Assembly (NCBI GenBank): GCA_003151215.1
Contig: PLXB01000332.1
Span: forward strand, 1 to 13,980
DNA length: 13,980 nt
Direction: 5' to 3'
Source of the DNA: Ignavibacteriota bacterium
GTDB lineage: Bacteria; Bacteroidota; Kapaibacteriia; Palsa-1295
Part shown: positions 6,510 to 12,853 of the stretch, piece after piece
Numbering within the stretch: the first letter of the stretch is position 1
How the letters are laid out: each line of letters begins with the position of its first letter
Translations under genes and position numbers: made by a program
The notes under the pieces: generated by a model
What the model saw: the letters and a program-made list of their open reading frames with translations, nothing else
Databases searched by the model: none
What the model was told of the DNA's origin: nothing

Positions 6510-8054
6510 TTAGCGACGGATAATAAATTTTGAAGAGCATTTTTTGCCTTCCGAATCGATGCGAACAATATAAGTACCTTCGGCAAATAACGATGTATCA
6601 TAATACTCCGTATTATTTCCCCGATCGAGCATTACTTCATGCCGATCCATCTTTCTGCCCAGAAGATCGAAAATTTCGATCACGCTCTTTTCAGTAGTCG
6701 GAGAGGTTATAAAAACTTTTACAAATCTATTTGCTATTGCAGGATAACTGATCGCTTCAAATCCTTCATTTGGAGTAAGAGCCTCAGTACCCATCTGCGG
6801 ATTGGTAGTATGCGGAATTTTATCACAGTCTTTGAATAAAAGCAAATCATTATCGAAGCCTCCGTTTGCATTGCCATTTATTACCAAACCCGCCGTTCGT
6901 CCCAAACTATTTATTCTGTGAAGCGTATCTTCAAAAAGTGGACCTTGATTTACATATCCCAATGAAGCATCAAAAAGAGAATCCAAAGCTTTTCCACCCG
7001 CATAAAAAAATTCATACCCTTTATAAAGACTTGCTTCATTTATTTCTGCGCCAATGCAAACATAAGGGATTCCTGAACCTGTAAGATCGCCGCAAGCATG
7101 TATATCTTCGCCAAATTTTTGTAAAAATCCATAATTCCCGAAATCTAAAAGGCGAGGTGACTTGATTCGATAAAATGCATGTTCTCGAGTAAGCTGGTAT
7201 GTTCCAAAGTCATCGCCACCTTTGAAAATATAAATATTGAAACCATCGGATACAAGTAGATCCGCGATACCATCTCCGGTGATGTCCATGGAATAGATAT
7301 TAGTAATTGTTATACCATTGGCAGAAGTATCGCTTATGAGTTCAACCGTATCATGCGTAAAATCGGCATCATTTCTAATCAGTAATATCTTCTTTCCCCA
7401 AGCAAGAACGATCATTGGCAGTCTGTTAGGAACAAATTTCGCTAAAGTAGTATAGTAATTGGACGGCGGAATTGCTATAGAATCTGTCGCGTAGTTTACA
7501 GGTTTCGTGCCAAAATCTTTTCCTCCTTTATAAAACAGAATGTATGAGTGAACAAGATCGTTGCCTAGTAGCAGCAAATCAGTAAAGCCATCTCCATCAT
7601 AATCTATAGCACCGATCAATGTCGGATCGAAATCGTGATACCGTAAAGTTATATTTGATAAAGAATCGTAGTAAGGAAAAGTATTTCTGCCTTTATGAAA
7701 CCAACCATTATCGACGATTAAATCTTTAATTCCATCTCCATCGAAATCTGCGCAGGATGTGGGCAGTTCATAAACTGCAGGGTTATTTATTGAATCAAAA
7801 ATTAAGGGTCCGCCGAAACGCATTCTTCCAATATTATAACCTCCTGCATCGGGCGCGATAAAAATTTCGAAATCCTCCCATTGGTCTGGGTTCTGTAAAC
7901 CTACGTTGAGATTGCCTAAAATGTCGTAGTCGTTAGTCCACTTTGCAATCGTATCCATTTTTCCGCTAAGATCAATAGCGTTCGGATCGGCAGCTTGGGC
8001 GAAAGCAGCCGGGGCGAGGGCACAGAGAATTCCTATGATAATGAAGTTTCGCAT
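6510..8054 (-). CDS. Secreted FG-GAP/VCBS repeat protein with T9SS sorting domain
   Basis: Seen: 514 residues from the ATG at 8054, with signal peptide MRNFIIIGILCALAPAAFAQ. The body carries FG-GAP/VCBS-type repeats with calcium-loop motifs: DFDGDGIKD (about 103-111), DYDGDGFTD (151-159), DITGDGIAD (257-265) and a degenerate GDLTGSGIP (about 322-330). This suggests an integrin-alpha-like beta-propeller. The last ~75 residues (VKVFITSPTTEKSVIEIFDLL..., ending SSKFIIRR) form a T9SS type A sorting domain, with the IEIFDLLGRK and GTYIVRI hallmarks. Inference: a calcium-dependent surface or secreted protein, perhaps in adhesion or matrix binding. An ATG at 8102 in the same frame would put 16 extra residues before the signal peptide, so 8054 is preferred. 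It is the first gene of a probable two-gene unit with the 614-residue protein, and divergent from the XRE regulator. Confidence 0.9.
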   Translation of the reverse strand: MRNFIIIGILCALAPAAFAQAADPNAIDLSGKMDTIAKWTNDYDILGNLNVGLQNPDQWEDFEIFIAPDAGGYNIGRMRFGGPLIFDSINNPAVYELPTSCADFDGDGIKDLIVDNGWFHKGRNTFPYYDSLSNITLRYHDFDPTLIGAIDYDGDGFTDLLLLGNDLVHSYILFYKGGKDFGTKPVNYATDSIAIPPSNYYTTLAKFVPNRLPMIVLAWGKKILLIRNDADFTHDTVELISDTSANGITITNIYSMDITGDGIADLLVSDGFNIYIFKGGDDFGTYQLTREHAFYRIKSPRLLDFGNYGFLQKFGEDIHACGDLTGSGIPYVCIGAEINEASLYKGYEFFYAGGKALDSLFDASLGYVNQGPLFEDTLHRINSLGRTAGLVINGNANGGFDNDLLLFKDCDKIPHTTNPQMGTEALTPNEGFEAISYPAIANRFVKVFITSPTTEKSVIEIFDLLGRKMDRHEVMLDRGNNTEYYDTSLFAEGTYIVRIDSEGKKCSSKFIIRR

Positions 8055-8139
8055 GTTTTTAAAAGACAACTGAGATGCCGAAAAGTAGCAGATTATTTCC
8101 ATTAAATCTTAAGGCAGAAGTTAATACCCTATCATAACA

Positions 8140-8203
8140 CCAGCTACTGGAGATAATCTCTTTATACCGTTGATTCCTCAATTCCATTGCGGCATATTTG
8201 CCG
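8140..8203. promoter_or_regulatory. Cluster of three small palindromes in the divergent promoter, likely operator region
   Basis: Three inverted repeats occur in 64 bases between the divergent FG-GAP and XRE genes: CCAGctaCTGG (8140-8150), GAGATaATCTC (8150-8160) and CGGCAtattTGCCG (8190-8203). The last, with flanking TT..AA (8187-8188 and 8205-8206), reaches the A of the XRE gene's ATG. Small XRE regulators commonly bind short palindromes at their own promoters, so the third is a plausible autoregulatory site. Operator function is inference; the symmetry is seen. Confidence 0.4.
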
Positions 8204-8205
8204 TA

Positions 8206-8430
8206 ATGAAACTTCGCAAAATAGTAGGGGATAACATTCGTGGTTTTCGAGCTAAATCAGGCATTTCTCAAGAAGATCTTGCACTCGATTCTGAGGTGGA
8301 TCGCGCATACGTCGGCAGAATTGAACGTTTTGAGTTTAGTGTTTCGGTTGATATAATTGAGAAACTTGCCAAAACACTGAAAATCGAACCTCATTTGCTA
8401 CTGATCAAAGAATCATTTAAAGAAAAGTAA
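8206..8430 (+). CDS. Small XRE/Cro-C1 family HTH transcriptional regulator
   Basis: Seen: 74 residues, essentially one helix-turn-helix domain. Residues 5-20 (KIVGDNIRGFRAKSGI) form helix 1, SQEDLALDSEVDRAYVGRIE (about 21-40) the HTH with the characteristic SQEDLA and VGRIER patterns, and IIEKLAKTLKIEPHLLL (about 50-66) the closing helices. Known: single-domain proteins of this size dimerise and repress from short palindromes; relatives act as restriction-modification controller (C) proteins, phage repressors or antitoxins. No restriction, methyltransferase or toxin partner lies beside it, so it is either solitary or a remnant. Start: the ATG at 8206 begins just before helix 1; a TTG at 8170 would add 12 residues with no family match. 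No Shine-Dalgarno site is visible; instead the palindrome CGGCA..TGCCG occupies that position, as could fit self-repression. Targets might be the divergent secreted-protein genes. Confidence 0.88.
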   Translation: MKLRKIVGDNIRGFRAKSGISQEDLALDSEVDRAYVGRIERFEFSVSVDIIEKLAKTLKIEPHLLLIKESFKEK

Positions 8431-8467
8431 AGCCGAACTATTCTCCCCAAATATCCGTATTTTTAAA

Positions 8468-8526
8468 CCCGCCATATTCCAATAGCCACGGCGGGCTTCG
8501 AAGTTCTTCGTTAAGCATTAAGAACT
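8468..8526. terminator. Two adjacent stem-loops between the XRE gene and the beta-helix gene
   Basis: CCCGCC (8468-8473) pairs with GGCGGG (8490-8495) around a 16-base loop, and AGTTCTT (8502-8508) pairs with AAGAACT (8520-8526) around 11 bases. They begin 38 bases after the XRE stop and end 37 bases before the next ATG. They could terminate the XRE transcript or form the 5' leader of the next gene. Neither has a following U-run, so an intrinsic terminator is uncertain. Confidence 0.3.
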
Positions 8527-8563
8527 CCTATGAAAGTCTCACAGATAAAGCACAGAAAAAACG

Positions 8564-10438
8564 ATGAAGATGATCAGCACACGCGTAGTATATATAGCGC
8601 TTAGTATTCTTTCGGTTTTTGCCTCCCGTTCGGCGAGGGCAGATGATAATTACGATATCGGCACTCCGACGCTGAGGGATATATGGGTCGATCCGGCGCA
8701 TGGAACTGACGGACCCTCCAGGGGTTCGACTCGCGCGCTGGCGTTGAAGACCGTCCGGTATGCATGGGCATTTCTTCCGCAAAATCAAACGCTGACAAAT
8801 ACGGGTTACCGTATTCTTATCGCGCCGGGCAGCTTTTCGCCCGATGACGTTCCGTCGCAATTCCAATCGGTCTGGGGCACGGCGGATTTTCCGGTGATCA
8901 TTCAGGCTTCCGATGACAGCGGCTCGGTTATTTTTCCATCCGTCGATGTGGCAGTCTGTTATTACTTTTATATGATCGGCATTCGCGTGACGGCATCGCA
9001 GTCATCGTATGTTTCGACATTCAGATCCTGCGATCATCTTCTTCTTCGCAGCTGCCAGTTTTTCGCTTCGGATTCTACGACGGCAGATACGGCAGTCTAT
9101 GGAGCGAGCATTTATCAATGCCAGCATACGTATATCGAGCGATGCGAATTAGCGCGCCCCACCGGAGACGCCGTCAATATATTTGCATCGCAATACGGGC
9201 ATATCAAGCAGTCCTATCTCCATAACTTCGGGGGAAACGGAGTATTTTTAAGCGCAGGCACGGCATATTTTAGTATCGAAGAAAATACGATCCGTTATGC
9301 CGGCGGAGGCGGGATCGTCTGTTCGACTCACGATACATCCAACGGCCTGGATAATATGGTAATGCCGTGGGTACATTATGATACCTATGACGTAAAATCT
9401 TTTAATAATATTATCGATCATACACTAAGTGCGGGTTTTTCCTGCTGCGGCGGATATAACATCCTCTTTGCGCATAATACGTTATATCAAACAGGCCTGA
9501 ACAATTCTCTTATTACCCTTAATCTTGCGCGCCGTGCATGTTCAATCGATAAGCAAACGTGCCAGCAGCGACTGGATTCCGGGGCATGGGGTACTGTCTA
9601 TTATGATTTTGCCGATAGCGATAGCGCTCCGATCCCGAATAAAAATATTTTTATTTATAATAATATTTTCAGTAATACTGCCGACTCAGCAACGGCATCG
9701 TCACATTTTTCTATTGCCGGGCCGGTAACGAAGATCGCCGTGAATGCTGCCTGCCCGAAGCCCGCCTATGCCGACGATAACCTTGAGATCAAAGGAAATA
9801 TCATCTGGAACGGCAAGCCCGATAAAGATCTTGGCATCACCGCGAGTTCAGGATGCGGACCGAATAATCCGTCATGCAATCAGATACAACTGGGCACCGA
9901 TAATCTAATCAATGCTGCTGAACCGGATTTTATCAACGCTGCTTCCGGCGATTTTCATCCGACACCGGGCAGTGTTGTCTTTACGATCGCAAAAACTTTT
10001 CCGATCCCCGATTTCTCCTGGAGCGGACTTCCGCCATCTCCGCAAGAGCCGATCGGTAATACGAGCAACAGCATCCCATTCGATAGAGACAGCAACCGGC
10101 GTGATCTGAGCAAACCGGTGAGCGGCGCATTTATTATTTCTATCTCTTCGGTCAGCACGGAAATAAATACGCAAAGTGAAATTTCTCTTTTGCAAAATTA
10201 TCCGAATCCGTCACACGGCAAAACGACGATCAGCTTTAATCTTCGCGATCGGGCACCGGTCACATTAGAAATATATGATCTTCTCGGTGAAAAGATCTCT
10301 TCCCTTATTTCGCAAACTCTGGATAAAGGGGATCATAGTATCGATTGGAATATGACGAAATTGCAATCGGGGAAATATTTCTGCCGCCTTCAAGCCGGAA
10401 GCATGACCGTGACGAAACAATTGACCGTGATCAAGTAA
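8564..10438 (+). CDS. Secreted cysteine-rich right-handed beta-helix protein (DUF1565-like) with T9SS sorting domain
   Basis: Seen: 624 residues. Signal peptide MKMISTRVVYIALSILSVFA with cleavage near SARA-DD (26-27). Residues 39-70 (DIWVDPAHGTDG...LKTVRYAW) match the opening of DUF1565/pectin-lyase-like parallel beta-helix proteins. From about 125 to 450 there are irregular coil repeats with N/G turns (NIFASQYGHIKQSYLHN, ENTIRYAGGGGI, NNIIDHTLSAGFSCCGGYNI, NIFIYNNIFS). Residues 540-624 are a textbook T9SS type A tail: LLQNYPNPSHGKTTISF, LEIYDLLGEK, SGKYFCRL, KQLTVIK. Odd: about 14 cysteines, several paired in short loops (SCDHLLLRSC, CSIDKQTC, CGPNNPSC), implying disulfides outside the cytoplasm. 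Beta-helix proteins of this type include polysaccharide lyases and adhesins, but I see no lyase active-site pattern. The ATG at 8564 follows an A-rich stretch; a second ATG at 8570 is possible. Two exported thiol-redox genes follow on the same strand. Confidence 0.9.
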   Translation: MKMISTRVVYIALSILSVFASRSARADDNYDIGTPTLRDIWVDPAHGTDGPSRGSTRALALKTVRYAWAFLPQNQTLTNTGYRILIAPGSFSPDDVPSQFQSVWGTADFPVIIQASDDSGSVIFPSVDVAVCYYFYMIGIRVTASQSSYVSTFRSCDHLLLRSCQFFASDSTTADTAVYGASIYQCQHTYIERCELARPTGDAVNIFASQYGHIKQSYLHNFGGNGVFLSAGTAYFSIEENTIRYAGGGGIVCSTHDTSNGLDNMVMPWVHYDTYDVKSFNNIIDHTLSAGFSCCGGYNILFAHNTLYQTGLNNSLITLNLARRACSIDKQTCQQRLDSGAWGTVYYDFADSDSAPIPNKNIFIYNNIFSNTADSATASSHFSIAGPVTKIAVNAACPKPAYADDNLEIKGNIIWNGKPDKDLGITASSGCGPNNPSCNQIQLGTDNLINAAEPDFINAASGDFHPTPGSVVFTIAKTFPIPDFSWSGLPPSPQEPIGNTSNSIPFDRDSNRRDLSKPVSGAFIISISSVSTEINTQSEISLLQNYPNPSHGKTTISFNLRDRAPVTLEIYDLLGEKISSLISQTLDKGDHSIDWNMTKLQSGKYFCRLQAGSMTVTKQLTVIK

Positions 10439-10486
10439 GTATTGATTTTTTTAGTATTCCGACTTTCTCTTTTCCGTAGAACAGTA

Positions 10487-11308
10487 ATGCTCCGGTATAT
10501 TTTTCAGCTTTTTCTCATATTTTTTTTCATCCACCTTGTGGCAATGTCTTCATCCGCGCAAATATATAAAGGCAAACCCGTCTCTCATATCTCGCTTGTT
10601 TGCGGCAATATTCAACCGGGCAAAGGGTTTACGCTTGGCATCAGATTGCAGCTCGAACCCGAGTGGCATGCGTATTGGAAAAATCCCGGCGATGCCGGTC
10701 TGCCGATGACAGCCGAACTCGTGGAGGCTAATGGATATACATCCGGAGATCTTCGCTTTCCGACTCCGCATAAATATTTATCGGCAGGCGAAGCGCTGTA
10801 TGGTTACGATTCCGAAGTGGTGTTTCTTCTTCCGATCAAAGCGCCGGTCGGAGCGAAGTCCGCTCCGCAATTCAAGGTAAAACTCACATGGCTTGCATGC
10901 AAGGAAGTATGTTTGCCCGGAGAAGCAACGCTCGTCTTCATTGCCGATTCCGCCAACGCCAATGACCGAAAAGAAAATCAGAGAATCCTGGACCGCTGGA
11001 CGGCACGGCTTCCGCAGCCCGGAAGCGGATTTAATCTCGATAAAGTCGGGACGACGGTTACCCGGACGGCCGGCAAGTTAGAAGTTTTCATTAAATTCCT
11101 CGAAATGGCTCCCGGCACGATCACTGATTTTTTCCCGGAAGTGATCGATGGATATACTGTTGATTATACCAATATCATTATCAGCGATGCAGGAATTACA
11201 ATGACACTTACTCCGGAAAGCAAGGATTCTACGTTAACAGCTATCAAGGGATTGGTCATTATCAGCCCGACCGGATACGAAGTGAATTTTCCGGTCGCGG
11301 AACAATAA
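10487..11308 (+). CDS. Exported DsbD/ScsB-type N-terminal domain protein without the membrane part
   Basis: Seen: 273 residues. Signal peptide or anchor MLRYIFQLFLIFFFIHLVA, cleavage near SSAQ (22-25). The mature part matches the thiol:disulfide interchange N-terminal domain (DsbD_N, PF11412-like) in its signature stretches: GIRLQLEPEWHAYWKNPGDA (51-70), PTPHKYL (93-98), YGYDSEVVFLLPI (105-117) and WLACKEVCLPG (135-145), with candidate active cysteines Cys138 and Cys142. Known: in DsbD and ScsB this periplasmic domain passes electrons to partner proteins and is usually fused to an eight-helix membrane domain and a thioredoxin domain; both are absent here. Inference: a periplasmic thiol carrier that needs a separate membrane reductase such as CcdA. 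Start: the ATG at 10487 gives the compact signal peptide; an in-frame TTG at 10442 adds 15 residues. It lies 48 bases after the beta-helix gene and 71 before a secreted redoxin, consistent with one transcript. Confidence 0.85.
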   Translation: MLRYIFQLFLIFFFIHLVAMSSSAQIYKGKPVSHISLVCGNIQPGKGFTLGIRLQLEPEWHAYWKNPGDAGLPMTAELVEANGYTSGDLRFPTPHKYLSAGEALYGYDSEVVFLLPIKAPVGAKSAPQFKVKLTWLACKEVCLPGEATLVFIADSANANDRKENQRILDRWTARLPQPGSGFNLDKVGTTVTRTAGKLEVFIKFLEMAPGTITDFFPEVIDGYTVDYTNIIISDAGITMTLTPESKDSTLTAIKGLVIISPTGYEVNFPVAEQ

Positions 11309-11312
11309 GGAA

Positions 11313-11387
11313 ATGAAGAAACATGATTCCCAACTATCCGTATTAACTCAGCGGCTATTATTAATTTTTTTACAAGACCATGAATAA
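11313..11387 (+). CDS. Possible 24-residue leader peptide overlapping the redoxin start
   Basis: An ATG at 11313, just after TAAGGAA at the end of the preceding gene, opens 24 codons (MKKHDSQLSVLTQRLLLIFL then QDHE). They stop at TAA 11385-11387, 8 bases past the first base of the redoxin ATG at 11380 and in another frame. The overlap would allow translational coupling across a gap where the redoxin has no clear ribosome binding site. The length is within chance expectation, the AGGAA is very close to this ATG, and no family is recognised, so this is a weak call. Confidence 0.2.
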   Translation: MKKHDSQLSVLTQRLLLIFLQDHE

Positions 11388-11982
11388 AATTACGCTCTTT
11401 TTGGCTATCCTCACTTTCTTCGCCCCCGCCATCGTATTCGCTACTCCGCCGAATATCGGCAGATCCGCACCGGATTTTACGCTTCATGATCTCGATGGCA
11501 AAGCAGTGAAACTCTCCAATTATAAAGGCAAGATCGTTGTCCTTGAATGGATCAACGAAGGTTGTCCGTTTGTACAAGGGCATTATCAGAACGGACATAT
11601 TCCTTCGATGCAGCAATATTATACGAAGATGGGAGTGATCTGGCTGACAATTAATTCAACACGCCCGGATAATCCGGAGGCATACAATGCGGAAAAGAGT
11701 AAGGAGATTCTTGCCAAATGGCATTCTAAAGCCACTAATAATTTAATGGATGAAGACAGAACGGTCGGACATCTATACGGCGCGAAGACGACGCCGCATT
11801 ATTTTATCATCGATCAAAAAGGAATCCTCCGCTACCAAGGCGCCATTGATGATGACCGCTCCACCGATGGAGGGAAGAACGCCAAAACAAATTACGTGCT
11901 GAAATCACTTGACACCCTTCTTGCAGGAAAAGAAATAGAAACGACGAGCACACAGCCGTATGGATGCGGAGTGAAATATTAG
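11380..11982 (+). CDS. Exported redoxin (AhpC/TSA-like thioredoxin-fold protein)
   Basis: Seen: 200 residues. Signal peptide MNKITLFLAILTFFAPAIVF, cleavage near residue 21-22. Then the redoxin core: IGRSAPDFTLHDLDGKAVKLSNYKGKIVVLEW (26-57), NEGCPFVQGHY with Cys62, VIWLTINST (86-94), AKTTPHYFIIDQKGILRYQGAIDD (135-158) and the C-terminal TQPYGCGVKY with Cys196. Known: this subfamily of exported redoxins has a single cysteine in GCPFV rather than a thioredoxin CxxC, plus a conserved tail cysteine. The pair may act as peroxidatic/resolving cysteines, or as a reductase site. Inference: periplasmic peroxide or disulfide reduction, probably re-reduced by a DsbD-type system; the DsbD_N-like gene ends 71 bases upstream on the same strand. 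No strong Shine-Dalgarno precedes the ATG. The true substrate cannot be told from sequence. Confidence 0.88.
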   Translation: MNKITLFLAILTFFAPAIVFATPPNIGRSAPDFTLHDLDGKAVKLSNYKGKIVVLEWINEGCPFVQGHYQNGHIPSMQQYYTKMGVIWLTINSTRPDNPEAYNAEKSKEILAKWHSKATNNLMDEDRTVGHLYGAKTTPHYFIIDQKGILRYQGAIDDDRSTDGGKNAKTNYVLKSLDTLLAGKEIETTSTQPYGCGVKY

Positions 11983-11999
11983 TTGTCTGAACCTTCATT

Positions 12000-12065
12000 T
12001 TAAGAGATTAAAAAGATTTTTTGCGATGGAATTCCAAATCCATCTTAATCTAAAAAATCTCTTAA
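12000..12065. terminator. Nested inverted repeats between convergent genes, probable bidirectional terminator
   Basis: The outer arms TTAAGAGATT (12000-12009) and AATCTCTTAA (12056-12065) match exactly over 10 bases. An inner hairpin GATGGA (12025-12030)/TCCATC (12039-12044) has an 8-base loop, and AGATTA/TAATCT gives a further pairing between. A and T runs flank the inner stem on both sides. It lies between the redoxin stop (11982) and the methyltransferase stop (12062-12064), which is part of the outer right arm. A shared terminator is the simplest reading. Confidence 0.5.
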
Positions 12066-12787
12066 CTCTTAAAAACTACTGCCTGGCCTGATGGCATAGC
12101 AAGAGGCTGCTCGGGTTTGCCGGAGAAAAATTCATCGACTGCTTGTCTGGCTCCCGGGCAGGTTGGGAAACCGTAATCATCGAAGACAATGAAACCGCCG
12201 GACATTAGGCGAGGATAGATGAAGTTCAGAGAATCGAGAATAGACTGATAAATATCGACATCAATATGAGCAAAAGAAATTGTCGAACCTTCCAGCTCGT
12301 TAAATGTCTGAGGGATGAATCCTTTATGCGTAACCACGAGATCAAAATTGCCGACTCTGGCGCGAACAGCTTCTTCGCTCGTATCTTTGAAGTCACCGGA
12401 TTTATGCCAGTCCTTTTGTGCATTCACATCGGGCATGCCTTCGAATGTGTCGAAGAGATGAAGCTTGGTGCCGCTTGTCTTGCCATACTCGGCGATCACT
12501 TTTGCAAGCAGGATCGCCGTTCCGCCTTTATAGACTCCGCATTCCCAGAACTCGCCGCCTAATTTGAGCGCTTGTTTTCCGAGAGTAAAAAGCACATAGC
12601 ATCTATCGGCCGTAACGAGTGTATATTTCTCCGCGGCTTCGACAAAAGGTTTGAACTCGCCATAACCCAGCCAGGGACTGAAATACGGCTTATAAAACTG
12701 TGCATCAGGAATTCCGCGCACGGTTTTTACCTTCTGGACTTTTAATGAGGTGAAAAGATTAATGAATCTTTCTATCTTTTTGAGCAT
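12062..12787 (-). CDS. TylF/MycF-like SAM-dependent O-methyltransferase
   Basis: Seen: 241 residues with no signal peptide. SAM-binding motif I EFWECGVYKGGTAILLA (79-95), LFDTFEGMPD (111-120), the HIDVDIYQS motif (174-182) and GGFIVFDDYGFPTCPGARQAVDEFF (197-221), whose acidic residues (Asp176, Asp178, Asp203, Asp204) include the metal-ligand positions of the family. Known: TylF/MycF enzymes (PF05711-like) are Mg-dependent methyltransferases of sugar hydroxyls in macrolides. Relatives in most bacteria sit in glycan or polysaccharide pathways, so the substrate here is probably a cytoplasmic nucleotide-sugar or lipid-linked glycan. That is inference, since no glycosyltransferase is adjacent. N-terminal extension residues 1-40 are basic and family-variable. 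The start is the ATG at 12787, divergent from trmO across 66 bases; the gene converges on the redoxin. Confidence 0.88.
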   Translation of the reverse strand: MLKKIERFINLFTSLKVQKVKTVRGIPDAQFYKPYFSPWLGYGEFKPFVEAAEKYTLVTADRCYVLFTLGKQALKLGGEFWECGVYKGGTAILLAKVIAEYGKTSGTKLHLFDTFEGMPDVNAQKDWHKSGDFKDTSEEAVRARVGNFDLVVTHKGFIPQTFNELEGSTISFAHIDVDIYQSILDSLNFIYPRLMSGGFIVFDDYGFPTCPGARQAVDEFFSGKPEQPLAMPSGQAVVFKS

Positions 12788-12791
12788 AGCA

Positions 12792-12797
12792 TATAAT
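12792..12797 (+). promoter_or_regulatory. Candidate -10 element for trmO
   Basis: TATAAT lies 56 bases before the trmO ATG, within the longer match TATAATTGT that recurs at 13688-13696 before yebC. No good -35 is seen. The 66-base gap is shared with the divergent methyltransferase gene. Confidence 0.25.
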
Positions 12798-12798
12798 T

Positions 12799-12831
12799 GT
12801 GAGGTAGAAAAACCCGTTTCTCTTGCCTCAC
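12799..12831. repeat. Inverted repeat in the trmO/methyltransferase divergent promoter
   Basis: GTGAGG (12799-12804) and AGAAA (12806-12810) are mirrored by TTTCT (12817-12821) and CCTCAC (12826-12831), giving an interrupted stem of 6 plus 5 pairs with unequal bulges. It occupies half of a 66-base divergent gap. It could be a leader hairpin in the trmO mRNA or a protein-binding site. Confidence 0.5.
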
Positions 12832-12853
12832 GTGCCAGGAAAATTATTTTCTT

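Noticed and set aside
6481..6540. Longer start for the 614-residue protein (ATG at 6540)
   Set aside because: It would overlap the end of the FG-GAP gene and put 20 residues before a clean signal peptide starting MKKILTVLF.
8055..8102. Longer start for the FG-GAP protein (ATG at 8102)
   Set aside because: The added 16 residues precede a well-formed signal peptide; the start at 8054 is the better choice.
8206..8430. Restriction-modification controller or phage repressor as a firm call
   Set aside because: The HTH resembles such proteins, but no restriction enzyme, DNA methyltransferase or phage gene is present in the window.
11164..11616. Open minus-strand frame of 150 codons
   Set aside because: It is antisense to the end of the DsbD_N-like gene and the start of the redoxin, both with strong family motifs.
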